Positions 23,586 to 34,548 of a stretch of DNA of 64,000 nt are shown here, one piece after another. The stretch is from Scenedesmus sp. ARA3 (lineage: Eukaryota > Chlorophyta > Chlorophyceae > Sphaeropleales > Scenedesmaceae). The notes beneath the pieces were generated by a model. It was not told the origin of the DNA and did no database searches. It saw nothing but the letters and a program-made list of their open reading frames with translations. The number at the start of each line of letters is the position of its first letter. Positions within the stretch are counted from its first letter, which is position 1. The stretch lies in NCBI GenBank assembly GCA_004335835.1, contig RWJK01001019.1, positions 22,146 to 86,145 of the forward strand. The letters are read 5' to 3'. The position numbers were made by a program, and so were the translations under genes.

Positions 23586-24477
23586 AGGCTCTGAGCGCGT
23601 TGACAAGAGCGAGGTGGCGGGGCAGCAGCTGAAGGAGGCGCAGGCCATCAACAAGTCCCTCAGCGCGCTCGGGGACGTGGTGGCGGCGCTGCAGCGGCGC
23701 GGCGCACACATCCCCTTCCGCAACAGCAAGCTGACGCAGGTGGGTGCGGCTGCTGACATGGCTGCTGCTTTTGGCGTGTGGGGTGGTGGGCTGTGGTACA
23801 TACGTGTCAGCTGATGTTGCAGGTGGAAGCCGGGGGGGCAGATGTCATGGGGGAACTCGCCTAACGTGCACAACAGCTGCTGGCGGTACTGCTGGTGCTA
23901 CTGCTGCAATACACTCAATGGCTAGCAATGAGGCTGGTACGCACACACTGTCCACCTGATGTGCTGCCTGCCACCTGTGCAGGTGCTACAGGACAGCCTG
24001 TCTGGCAGCAGCAAAGTGCTGCTGGTGTGCAACCTGTCGCCTGAGCCCGCTTCGTGCAGCGAAACGCTGTCATCGCTCAACTTTGCATCGCGGGCAGCTC
24101 AGGTTGAGCTTGGCCAGGCGCGCCGCGCCCCTGCAGCAGCAACAGCAGGTGGCAGCAGTGCAGCATCTGATGCGGAAGGAACTGGTGGCATTACCACCCC
24201 ACGTGGCAGCAGCAGCACCATAGCAGCAGCAGCAGCATCTGCGGGTGCTGACAGAGGCAGCAGCCCAAGCCCGACAAAGCTGCCGGCACCTGCTGCTGCT
24301 GCTGCTGCTGGTGGTGTGAGGACCTCTGGCAGCTTCTCTCCCGGTGGTATGGCAGCAGCAGCAGCGGCGAGGCCTGGCTCACGGCTCAGCGAGCGGGCAG
24401 CAGCTGCTGCTGGAGGTGTGCCTGGCATCAGCAGCCCCAGGCTGGCTGCAAGCACTGCCAAACCTGCACGGCACTAG
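18049..24477 (+). CDS. Kinesin-14-type motor protein (C-terminal motor)
   Basis: Microtubule motor, probably minus-end directed. Twelve exons join in phase: 18049-18166, 18435-18951, 19187-19364, 19617-19796, 20425-20616, 21199-21372, 21615-21839, 21996-22142, 22344-22567, 23129-23331, 23588-23739 and 23983-24477, giving 934 aa. Residues 40-211 are Ser/Ala-rich and probably disordered. Residues 212-453 are heptad-rich E/Q/A/L coiled coil. The motor starts at 454 with [14 protein letters not shown], the neck-motor junction typical of kinesin-14. It contains the P-loop GQTGSGKT (552-559, bases 22065-22088), NAASSRSHA (switch I), LVDLAGSE (switch II, split by an intron), and a motor end near [13 protein letters not shown] Ser/Ala/Gly-rich tail of about 120 residues follows. 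One intron (after 19364) would use a GC donor. No MyTH4 or calmodulin-binding region is recognised. Confidence 0.93.
19870..20345 (+). repeat. Acceptor-side echoes of kinesin coiled-coil exon 20425-20616
   Basis: Four or five copies of GCAG plus [15 protein letters not shown], about 110-120 bases apart, lie upstream of the intact exon. Each carries a usable-looking acceptor. Some also run into a common tail resembling the word HAQACLLA. Confidence 0.87.
20650..21003 (+). repeat. Three donor-side echoes of kinesin exon 20425-20616
   Basis: Copies near 20660-20750, 20790-20875 and 20920-21003 repeat [11 protein letters not shown]...[11 protein letters not shown] and the GTGGG donor, downstream of the same exon whose 5' end is echoed upstream. 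Confidence 0.88.
22700..23090 (+). repeat. Four acceptor-side echoes of kinesin motor exon 23129-23331
   Basis: Copies near 22709, 22806, 22919 and 23024 repeat CTGCAG followed by [14 protein letters not shown], then a tail of common spacer sequence. The intact exon is the last one. Confidence 0.88.
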
Positions 24478-25503
24478 CTGGTGTAGAGCTGCCAATAAGC
24501 CGTGTGTTAGCAGCTGCTGACTGTGACTAGAACTCATGTGGGCAGCGGCGAACCGCCGCATACTTCTGAACGCAGCGTCTGTGTATGATGCTTGTTTCTT
24601 GTTGCGAATGTCCTGTCAGCCAGCTGTGGGCTTATTCTTGGCACAGCGTGCCTGTCAGCAGATGCATTGTTCTATTATGATTCTGGAGATGATTGTGTGT
24701 GTTCGTCACTTGCACGTGGTGCTTTTTATTGTGTACCTCTACCTCACGCCACATTGAGTCAGACGTTGGGCAGTACACCAGAGGCGCCTTGCCGTCAATC
24801 ACATCTGTAACCAACGTAGTGCGTTGCACTGCACGTGCATCAGCATCGACTCACCACAGATGCACTGTATCAAGAGCACCTTGCAAATGGCATCCATGTC
24901 CTCTTGTTACATTGGTTGCTGGTGGCATGCTGTATGCAGTGTAACAGCAGTCTCACAGCGCACTCTTTGCTGGCCAAAGCGCATTCCCAATAGCCGCAGC
25001 AGCATCACACAGAGATACCACCACTAGTGAAGTCTGCACCTACTGCGGCTGCTGCAGATGCAACAATGCAGCCGCGGGGCTTGCACGTCTGTACACGTCA
25101 CTTCAAATGGGCATGCCCAACATCAACAGATTCGCAACACCGCTTCATTGTGCTGCTGCTGCTGCCCGGCCCTGCAGTCGCGTCGGCAGTGGCGTCTGCT
25201 CAGGCCCAGCACACAGGAGCCTGCTGCGGCGTTTGAAGGGTTGTCGCACCCGCTGCAACCCCATGGGCCGGCTGACATTTTGAAAGACCACGGTGTGATT
25301 GACTAACAACATAAGGATAATACAAACTTGTCGACAAAATACCAATATCAACATGGATATTGTCCCCAGCCAGGCTGCTGCGGCGCAAAGGACGTAATAC
25401 GAAGGTGCCCCGGGTCAAGCTGCAGCTTGCTTTCCACAGCTGCATGGTGTGTCACAGCTGTACAAGTGTTCTGGCTGCTGCTCCGGCTGCTGCTCCAGCT
25501 GCC
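24478..25503. other. Convergent 3' intergenic region, kinesin and DUF3172
   Basis: About 1 kb between two gene ends. A TGTAA at 24806-24810 is a candidate polyadenylation signal for the kinesin gene, 330 bases after its stop. A TTACA near 24906 could serve the minus-strand gene. I see no coding sequence. Confidence 0.5.
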
Positions 25504-27904
25504 TCACTCTCCCCTGTTGGCTCCCGAGGGGCCCTCGCCCAGCTGCAGGGACTTCTCAGGGTTCAGCAGGTACTGCAGAGGCACAGGGTTCAGCAGGGCA
25601 CAAGACTTGGGCAGGGTTAATAGTGAGCAAGGCCAGGATTTAGCAAGGTTGAGGACTCAAGACGGTGCTGCAGGCATGCACAGAATGAGAGGACAAACTT
25701 GCATGCTACTGCTCTGTGCACACAAACACTCCGACACCCAACCCAAACCCTTAGAACTCACCTGGTTCTCTGCTTCTTCACTGTGATACACGCAGGACAC
25801 CTCGGGGTCCTTGGCCAGGTCACCCACGAAGCCAAACGTGTTCATGCGCTTCTTGCACGACTCCACCTGCACAGCAGCAGCGGCAGCAGCAGGGTACACA
25901 TAAGTCAAACATGCAGGTTGCATACCCAACAGCAGCAGCAGCATCAGCAGCCCCTGCCATGCCCTCAGCAGCTGCGGAATTTGGCAGGCCCAGTGCTCAT
26001 GCACGCTGCGCTCACAGCCCCCAAAACACCCCACCGCTCCACTCACACCACACACTCAACCACCTGCTGCTGCTACACTACCGGTACACTGCTGCTGCTG
26101 CCGGCTCACGCGTGTAATGACGACTGCTGCTACCGTTGCTGCTGCTGCTGCTGCTGCTGCACCCTGGCTCACCTGCTTGCTGTCCACCAGCTTCTCGCGC
26201 TCCAGTACGTTGAAGTTGCTGCGGCGCAGGATGCAGCCGGGCTTGACCTCGGGCTGCAATGGCAAACAAGATTGGAACAGCGGCACAAGGCAGTCAGCCT
26301 GTTGTACTAATTCAGGTACGCGGGCGGGCAATTGCTGCGGCGCAGGATGCAGCCGGGCTTGACCTCCGGCTGCACATGTTCAGGGCAACACAGCAGCAGA
26401 AGCACAGTCAGCCAGTCGGTCAGTCATTCATTACACCAACACAAGCAGGCAGCCAGGATGCAGCCGGGCTTCACCTCAGGCTGCGATTGCAACACAGCGG
26501 TAAGGCAGGCAGTCAGCCAGGAGAAAATCCAGGCAGGCAAGCAGCCAGGGCGCAGGATGCAGCCCGGCTTGACCTCAGGCTGCAATGGCAAACACGATAG
26601 GAACAGCGGCACAGAGCAGTCAGCCAATGTATTCATTCATGTAGGCGGGCGGGCAGTTGCTGCGTCGCAGGATGTAGCCAGGCGTGACCTCTGGCTGCAT
26701 GGGTGTACCCAAAAGTGCGGCACCGGCCGACTGTGAGGCAGATGGTCAGGCAGACAGCCAGGCAGTCAGGCAGGCATGCAGGCAGGTCAACAGGCTGATG
26801 CGCAGTGTAATTGCAACCCGCCAGTGCTGGTACTGCTTACAGAATCCACAGCCACGCATCTTGTCGACACGCACTGGTCAAACATGCGCTGGTCAGCACG
26901 TGCTGGTCGAACATGCGCTGGTCAAACACGCGCTGGTCAAACGCACACCTGAGTCACGTACAGGTTTAAGAGGTTGTAGGCCCGAACACGCGCTGGTCAA
27001 ATAAGTGTGACTGATCAGGTAAACGTGGTTGGTCAAACAGAGTCAAAAAAGCTGCTGGTCACGCACGCACCTGAGTCACGTACAGGTTGAATGGGTTGTA
27101 GGTCACAAACACGCGCTGGTCAATGACAATGTGTGCTAGTCAAACTCTCTCTGGTCAAACAGCTGCTTGTCAGGGAACACGCACCTGAGTCACGTACAGG
27201 TTGAAGGGGTTGTAGGTCACAAACACGCGCTGGTCAAAGACCATCGCAGAGTAGCCATAGGCCATGCACACCTCAGCATTGGGTGTGCGGCGGTCAATGA
27301 TCTCCGTGGAGGCCACCTGCAAGTGACAGTTGTTATAACCATGTTTATGACATTGTCACAAACATCAAATCCTCTCCAGATGGCTGATACCGCCGTGTGA
27401 AACACATCTGTCCTAAAAAAGCGGCCTGAGGCGCGCAGTGCGTTCTGATGGCAGGTTTATCAAGGCATTCTGCACATCCTCATCAGTACATAGTTGCTGT
27501 GCTGCTGCTCAACGTATGCTTGCACCCAATGTTCATGCTGATGTGTTCTCTTGCTGCTGCGACTGCATGATGTACAAGCTTGCAACGCATAGCGCTTGTG
27601 AGAAAAACTGCAGTGCTCTGCCAACCCCAGTGCCTGCACTGCTGCTGCTGCTGCTGCTCCTGCTGCTGCTGCAAACCTCACCTGGTTTGGCGACAGGTTG
27701 ATCTCAGCATCAAAGTACACGCCAGCGCCCAGCCCTGTCACAAACGCTGCCGCAATCAGCGCCTTGGTGTATCCACTGAGTCCACCATCACCATCGCCAT
27801 TGCTGCCGCCGCCGCCGCCACCGCTGCCGCCCCTGCCTGCCCCGCCTGCTTTTGTAGCTGGATCCGCTGCTGACCACGGCTGCTGCTGCTGCTGCCAGCT
27901 CCAC

Positions 27905-27942
<38 letters not shown>

Positions 27943-28251
27943 AGGAGGGGGTTGATTGCTGCTGCGTGGTGGTGCGTAGTTGTAACCTCCTTGCTGCCGC
28001 AACTGCTCCCGCTCATAGTCTGTTTGCTGCTGCGGGTTGTTGCTGCTGCCAGGTGCTGCTCTGCAAACGACTCCTGGTTTGCTACTGCGGCTGTTGCTGC
28101 TACCGCTTGTAGTGTGGGATGGTAGTGAACAGCACCGCTGCTGCTGCTGGAGCAGACACCGACTGGGGTTTGCTGCTGCTGGTCTTGATGTACGCTGCTG
28201 CTCCTTGCTGAACCGCGTGCAGCCCCGAAGCTTGCCACTTAGGCTTTGCAT
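25504..28251 (-). CDS. DUF3172 protein, probably plastid-targeted
   Basis: Member of a conserved family shared by cyanobacteria and plastids (Pfam DUF3172, function unknown). Exons 28251-27682, 27316-27185, 26253-26173, 25866-25762 and 25572-25504 join in phase 0 to 318 aa. Residues 1-70 are R/S/Q-rich and acid-poor, like a transit peptide. A Q-, then G/N-rich linker follows. A single membrane segment, YTKALIAAAFVTGLGAGVYF, precedes EINLSPNQ. The conserved core follows: IIDRRTPNAEVCMAYGYSAM, RVFVTYNPFNLYVTQ, KPGCILRRSNF and CKKRMNTFGFVGDL. I expect it to sit in the thylakoid or inner envelope membrane with the core in one compartment. The polyQ linker is probably lineage-specific. Start chosen as the only ATG giving a targeting-like N-terminus. 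Confidence 0.88.
26310..26710 (-). repeat. Four acceptor-side echoes of DUF3172 exon 26253-26173
   Basis: Copies near 26330-26372, 26446-26485, 26550-26585 and 26660-26702 repeat GCAG plus PEVKPGCILR, upstream of the intact 81-base exon. Spacing is about 105-115 bases. They are separated by CAGGCAGGC-type spacer. Confidence 0.88.
26940..27120 (-). repeat. Two donor-side echoes of DUF3172 exon 27316-27185
   Basis: Copies near 26945-26995 and 27067-27120 repeat RVFVTYNPFNLYVTQ and its GTGCG donor downstream of the intact exon. Nearby short 'gctggtcaaac' words also multiply in the spacer. Confidence 0.82.
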
Positions 28252-28930
28252 TTGAACGTTTTGTAGCGCGGACTTAACCTGCAGGTCAGGCCATGGAGAG
28301 ATGCAGAGTGTGAGGTTGCAGGTCTACTGTTGGCAGCAAGCTCTCCGTGCATGCAGCAAGAACATGTGGCGGCCTGACAGACCAGCGCTCATATCCACAT
28401 ATTAGTATTTCAAAACTCACGAGTGCTGACAGAGTTATGCGCAAGCAGCATGCACTGCTGTTCAGGGGCGGGCGCACCTTCTGTTCCTTACTTTTGATGG
28501 GCGAACCAAGTCGGAAAATGGGAAAGAAAACAAATGTACTGAAAACTAAACGCGTGTGATGTATGTTCTCCGTGCACAACTGTAAACTCCGTCTGTGCGG
28601 GGTGAGGCAGGACGACGCTGTCTATTTACCTCGCTTCAGTGCAAGTTAGCATCATTAAGCCTGAGTCGTAGCACAAAGCTTCTGCGGTGCCTTCAGATAT
28701 GAGGTGTGTGACAGTCTGGCCATCTTCCAACACTGCTGCTGCCCTTGCCAGGGACACGTGGCACACAAAGCACGACCAGGCACTGCAAGCTTCATCCGGA
28801 TTCTAAACGTGTCATGCGAGCACTGCAGCCCCTTGAACCATGCGTGTGCACTACCAAACCCTGGACAATGCTCTGCACAACCTGTTGCAGTGCCATGAGG
28901 CAGGCAGCCACCTCAACAGTTACGGCTGTC
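28252..28930. other. Intergenic, upstream of DUF3172 gene
   Basis: Minus-strand promoter region for the DUF3172 gene, followed by the downstream flank of the CPBP gene. No coding sequence or RNA gene is visible. Confidence 0.5.
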
Positions 28931-29140
28931 CAGCTCACGGCAGGGAACGCAGTCTCCACAACGACAATGTTGTACATGCTAGCAGCCGCACCAACAGGTT
29001 GCCGCCCGCAGCCAGCAGCAACCCCAGCACGCTGCCAGCCACCTCACAGCAAATATTCGGTCCCCAGAACCACTGCATTGTACATGCTGTGGGCCAGCAG
29101 CGGTACCAACAGTTTACCATCAGCAGCCAGCAGCAACCCC
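28930..29140 (-). repeat. Two echoes of the CPBP terminal exon, stop codon included
   Basis: Copies of the last coding stretch (GNLLVPLLAHSMYNAVVLG) lie downstream of the intact exon. The nearer one also copies the TGA stop and following bases; the farther one is degraded. Here the duplicated boundary is coding/3'UTR rather than exon/intron. Confidence 0.8.
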
Positions 29141-29161
29141 AGCACTTTATTGCGAGCCACC

Positions 29162-29345
29162 TCACAACAAGAATTCAGTTCCCAGAACCACTGCGTTGTA
29201 CATGCTGTGCGCCAGAAGTGGCACCAGCAGATTCCCGTCAGCAGCCAGCAGTGAACCACTCAAAATGACACCCAGCAGCGCCTCTGGCAGGAAGGAGTCG
29301 GCTGGGTGCGCACTGGCAAATAGCAGTCCAGTCAGCAACACCTGG

Positions 29346-29389
<44 letters not shown>

Positions 29390-29883
29390 CCAGCAGCAAA
29401 CATGCAGATAAGATGCGACAGTGGAACAAAATGAGTATCAAGCAAGCAGGACTGTCCAGCTTTGCATTTGCAGCTTGCACGGCTGCTGCTGCACCAGCCT
29501 TGTGACGTGGTGGCAATCCACCCATTACCAACAGCATTGCCACAGCATCACAGGCGGCACTCGCATTTAATTTTCCCAATGCACGTGCGAAGTACTGTCA
29601 GTCGGCGCTGTTGCCCACTCACCGCCAGCCCTCTTGGTGCGCAGCATTACTACTACTTACGGTTGCACCTGTATTGGGCAACTCTGTCCTGTGATTAAGC
29701 CACAAGTCGCAGCACTGTGACAGCATCAACGGCTGTAAACCATCTCAACAATGCATGCCGAACTGACCAACTATCAGCATTGGTGCAGCAGCAGCACTGT
29801 CTGTTATTGCCAACTCACCGCCAGCCCTGGGTGGGCCCACTTGGTGAGGCTGGGCAGCACGTAGCCGCGGAAGTACAACTCCT

Positions 29884-29926
<43 letters not shown>

Positions 29927-31867
29927 GCTCACTTCAAGGCAAAGTACAGATGTGTGTGTTTTGCAGGAGCCAACAAACTGAGCTAATGCACATCACCTTG
30001 TCAAAATCTGTGTTGGTGAGGAACCTCTGCAGCACACATGGCATCCTCTGTGACCCCCGCCAAAGAGTGCTGTCAACCTCGCTCTGTTGCGGCGGCAGCA
30101 GCCGCAGCAGCAGCAGCAGCAGCGGCGGCGGCGGCGGTGGCGGCGGCGGCCAGCATCTCACCTTTGTGGCGACGCCAGCAGCAGCGCACCCAGCGCCAGA
30201 GCCAGCGTGCACGCCTGGTCACCATTGTTTGTGTCATAATGCTACAAGTTGCCCCTGCTTGGTGTGGAGGCAGCAGTATGCGCCTGTCATGCAGGAGCTA
30301 GTGCAAACGGCACACCTAGGCGGCTGGCGCCAGCAGCAGCAGCAGCAGCAAGCATCTTACCTCAGTTGCAGGCGCCAGCAGCAGGGCCCCCAGCACCAGT
30401 GCCAGCGTGCCCACATCATCCTGGTGCAGGCCTGCCAGGTGGCGCCACTCCTCTGCAGCAGCAGCAGCAGCAGCAGCAGCAGGTTGCTGGCGACGGAACG
30501 CCCGGCTTGGGCTGCCTACTGGTAACAGCAGCTAAGCCACCTGTTCACTGATCAAATACTACTTGATTAACAAACATTTGCTAGCGAGCATGTGTTATGC
30601 GTCCAAACAAAACTCAATGCAGAAAGCGGCGTGTGAAGCTTTGAGTTGTGTATCTATCTACTCACCCTCCCCATCCACATCTCATGTCATGAAGCCCGCC
30701 AGCAGCACGCCGCTGCCCACCCCGGAACAGCCCTGAGCTTGCAACACCCCCTGAACTTGCAACAAAAACCTGTGACGCTGTGTTGAACAGCAGAGAGTTC
30801 AATTGCTTACCCTCGCCGTCCACATGCCCGGTCATGAAGCCCGCCAGCAGCACGCCGCTGCCAAAAGCATTCAAACTGCAAGCTGGTCAGCAAAAACTGC
30901 TGTTTGGACAATCATAATTTGGCCACTCACCCTCCCCATCCACATGGCCGGTCATGAAGCCCGCCAGCAGCACGCCGCTGCCCACAGCAGCAATGGCTGT
31001 GGCCAGTGCCTGGAACAGCGGGATGGTCGCAAACTCAGCCATGAACCTGCAGCAGCAGCAGCAGCAACAGTGGCAGCAACACTGTTTGGCAACGCAGTGG
31101 CCAGCGCTTGGATGAATGAGGCAAGAGAAGATGCGATCAGCACCGCCCCAACACCAGCTAGTAATACAGCAGCGCCGGCTGTGGTAAATAACGCGGCTTG
31201 GCAGCTAGCTGTTTCGGTGCAATCAACCATGTCATCAGCGCATTTGTGTTGAAATCCAACATTTTCAGAGCCACATGTGCTGTGCACCCACCAGGGCTTT
31301 GGCAGGGGCTGGTGCTTGCTCGTGCTGCTGTTGATGATCAAGAAAGTGCTGCCCAGCTGCAGCACCTGGCAGCACAGGTTCAGCACCTCCTGCGAGCAGC
31401 AACGCAGCAAACACAGTGCAGTGCAGTGCAGTGCAGTGCAGTGCAGTGCAGTGCAGGCTCAGCAAATGAGCAGGAATTAGCTAATGAGCAGAAACAAGTG
31501 CAACCCTACAGCAAAATTAAGCCAGCAAGAATGCACTTCTATGATTGCGTCAGAGTGTAGCGCACAGGGCAGTGATGGCATAGCAGGGCCTGTCGTGGCC
31601 ATTGCCGAAGAAACACACCGTGTTGGTCTGTGATGTCATTATCAATCAATGTCAGCCATTGTATCCGCACCTTCTCTCCTATGGGCATGGTGGACAGCTC
31701 TAACCCCTGCAGATGAGCTGCAGAACTCAGCACTGAAGCAGCAGCAGCAGCAGGGTCTACGCGTCAACATAGCGGCAACACCACACATCTAAACTGCTGT
31801 GAAAGCAGGCAAAAGGGGCACAAACCTTCAAATATATGTGCTGCAGCACAAAAACAGCAGCAGCAGC

Positions 31868-31901
<34 letters not shown>

Positions 31902-32593
31902 GCAGCAGGTATCGCACCTGCGAAGGGTATGGCCATATTGATGACCCACACTGCTGCCGTCACCTGGATAAACTCCCTGCAAACAGCAGCGGCAGCAGCA
32001 GCAGCAAAGGCAGGAAGCACCGTACGTCTGCTCCAAGCAGTGGCACTGCTGGCATCAGCAGATGCTGAACAACAGGTGTGGTGCATTGCAGTCACCTGTC
32101 ACCTTGCGCAGGTCTTGTGCTCTGCTGATGTGTTCAGCCCTGTGGTGGCTGTGGTGCTGAGTGATAGTGCTAGGTAGCAGCTTGATTGCCATACAAAAGG
32201 AGATGCTGTTCAAACAATTCAACTGCAGCTGTGCTGCTCTCACCATATGTCCCAAGGCACCTCATAATGCGCCCGCATTGCATCCAGCTGCGACACCTGC
32301 TGCTGCAGTGCGGGCTGGGCTGCTGCTAGCTCTCCTGACGCCGCATCCTGCTGCCGCTGCTGCTGCTGCTGCTGCCTGTGACTCTGCAGCTGCAGCAGTT
32401 TGGGTGCTTCTGGCTGTTGCTGCTGTTGGGCTGTGGCTGCATGCTGCTGCTGTTGCGCAGGGTCGCTTGCAATGTCTGCGGGAAACTTCTCAGGTTTGTC
32501 AGCCGCCTGCAGCAGCGGCAGGACGACATGTATGACATGTACAAGAGTAACTTTGTTACTTAGAGACCGATTGAATGTACCCCTAGTATGCAT
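29162..32593 (-). CDS. CPBP-family intramembrane metalloprotease (CAAX/Abi type)
   Basis: Membrane protein of the family that includes CAAX prenyl endopeptidase Rce1 and plastid relatives. Supported exons are 32506-32244, 31976-31918, 31717-31671, 31389-31292, 31046-30931, 30452-30361, 29881-29819 and 29341-29162, all in phase (305 aa). The frame is open without a stop to an ATG at 32593-32591, which would give 334 aa; the true start may lie upstream. Conserved motifs: the EExxxR motif as ATEELYFRGY, whose glutamate pair is created exactly at the 30361/29881 junction; FASAH for the second motif; and HSMYNA for the third histidine motif. Several hydrophobic segments fit an integral membrane protein. 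The first exon is Q/A-rich. Whether it processes CAAX proteins or has a plastid role is unknown. Confidence 0.82.
30150..30210 (-). repeat. Donor-side echo of CPBP exon 30452-30361
   Basis: A decayed copy of LALVLGALLLAPATE downstream of the intact exon. The terminal catalytic glutamate is lost in the copy. Confidence 0.7.
30660..30860 (-). repeat. Two donor-side echoes of CPBP exon 31046-30931
   Basis: Copies near 30664-30720 and 30805-30860 repeat GVLLAGFMTGHVDGEG and the GTGAG donor, downstream of the intact exon. Confidence 0.85.
31413..31457. repeat. GTGCA pentanucleotide run
   Basis: About eight to nine perfect GTGCA units in a CPBP intron. It is the only clear pentamer microsatellite in a window otherwise dominated by CAG/CTG. 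Confidence 0.95.
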
Positions 32594-34305
32594 GCTGTAC
32601 AATGCATCAGTCACAAGATTGCAGCGGCAGCGGCAGCAGCAGCACTCCCTACCTGCGCAACAGTACAAGCACAACCAGCTGCAAGTGCTACTGAAGCTCG
32701 TTCAGGTCATTTGCAGGTCAATTTAAAGTCTGTTTTCTGCACAGCTCGCCTGCAATGGTGCTGCTCTGCGATATTTCGGCAGGTCCCCAAAGTGCTGCTT
32801 TGGGTGCTGTTTTGCCGACAATGCTGTAGCTGCGGGATTCAATCGCGGACGCTGGAACAAGTTAAACGAACTATTTTGCAAGATCATTGTTGCTGCTGGT
32901 CTCAAGAGCTCTGTGCTGTCAGCTTGGGTACGGGTGCCGGGATTGCCAGCAGTACGAGGATGCTGCTTAATCGCAGATCAGTAAACAATGCCCGACGCAG
33001 TTAGCCTGCTTGCACGAGTTTTTGCACTACACATACGATCCGGGCAAGGATCTCTATTTTGACGCCAAGCGCATAAGGAGTGACTGGGGTTTGTCACTTG
33101 TCACATTACATTGGCAGTGACTGGTGTGCATGCATGTGGTGCAGCAGCATCTACTGCCCCTGCAATCCCTCACTAAAACCGTGTGGTTTCATCCCATGCA
33201 ATCCTACATGCGTTGCAGCATGCCAGCCTGTATCAGCGGTGCATTACTCAGCTGCAAATCAGAAAGCAGCAGCAGGTTTGTCCAAAGCACTTGTGACCAC
33301 GCCATGTGGCTGCCAGCCCGATGCGAAGCACAATCAAGACACAGCTGATTGGATTGAACACAGGTAGACCTGCACATTAATCACAGGCATAATGGCAATG
33401 ACGCTTGAATTGTGTGCCACACAATGCCTACAGCTGCAACCGCAGCGGGTTTTCACACAAGCAGCCTGCACGCCTGTGGCATGCAAGCATACATACGCTA
33501 GCTCTAGTGATGCAAGGTGACTGAGCCGTGCAGCTGCTGCTGTGCGTGCAGCAGCAGCATTAAATCACACTCGATGAAATGCACATCTAAATCCCAGCAA
33601 TGTTGCTGTCATCAGCAAGCCAACTCAGCTGTCGGACATAGTGGCAAGCTGCCGCTGAAGCTGTATGCCAATATCCAACAGCTTATGCTACAGTGTGGCT
33701 TGTGCCATGTGCATGTGCCATGTGATGTGCCAGCATGGACCCTCCCCTTCAAACACTACGCTGTAGTGCACCCAGCACCATAGCACGAAGGAGAGCGCAG
33801 CCCTGCAATCAACAGATGCCATGACCCACTGCATACACATTGCTAAAGATTGAACATGCACCTGTTTGTCAGAAGCCCCTATCTAGACCACAGACAGCTG
33901 CCGCCTGCAGCTGCTTGTACTACCTGATATGATACATAGATGGTGCTGTGGCAAGCACAATGCAAGCGCAAGACAACTTGAGCCACTGTGCCGACATGAA
34001 CGCAAGGTTGCAGACTGCTGATCTGGCAGCCTACATGCAGCTAACATTGTACATAACTGCAGCCCGCGTGGCTGCTGAACCGCCACAGAGCGTCAGCAGC
34101 GTCGCCACGCCTAGCCCTGCTAAAGGTGCATCTTAGAAGCCTCCCGCCCATCCTCTACACTCCCTAGCACTCGCGCTGCTGCGCCTGCAGGCGCTTGGCC
34201 TTGCTTGCATGCACAACCCGCCTGCAATCCAGCATGGCAATTTACTTGGAGGCAAAAACAACGGCCACATGCCAGAAACGAGCAGCAGCACCTTGCAAGC
34301 AGCCA
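32594..34305. other. Intergenic between CPBP and MCTP genes
   Basis: About 1.7 kb. It should hold the CPBP promoter and possibly a further 5' exon, and the MCTP 3' flank. Short cysteine-rich open frames occur on the plus strand, but none has splice context or a recognisable domain. Confidence 0.5.
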
Positions 34306-34460
34306 CCTCACAAGTCCTCCAGCGACTTGCTGGGCAGGTTGCTCACAAACTGCACCGGCCCCTTCACCCCCGGCGCCTTGCGCCACCAGGGCGGCCGCAG
34401 CACCTCCCAGCACCACCAGCCAAACAGCAGCACGCCAGGGCCAGCCAGCAAAACAGGAAC
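34306..34460 (-). repeat. Echo of the MCTP terminal exon, stop codon included
   Basis: A copy of QFVSNLPSKSLEDL with the TGA and following bases lies downstream of the intact last exon (34815-34549), together with part of its coding sequence. It would act as an alternative last exon or lie in the 3'UTR. Confidence 0.82.
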
Positions 34461-34548
34461 ATGCACAGCGACGCTTGCGTCAAATCAAAACAACTGCAAC
34501 TGGCAGGTTCTTGTGCCAGCAACCAGCAGAGCCTCACAAGCAGCCGCC

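Noticed and set aside
29940..30070. Frame STLWRGSQRMPC...TNTDFDK as a coding CPBP exon before ELYFRG
   Set aside because: Joining 30361 directly to 29881 restores the family motif EELYFRG in phase; including this segment would break it by placing Lys before the second Glu.
30060..30160. Gly-Gly or Ala runs from CGG/CAG tract as a protein segment
   Set aside because: Lies in an intron between two exons that join in phase without it.
33080..33367. Cysteine-rich plus-strand frame
   Set aside because: No domain, no splice context, composition expected from surrounding non-coding DNA.
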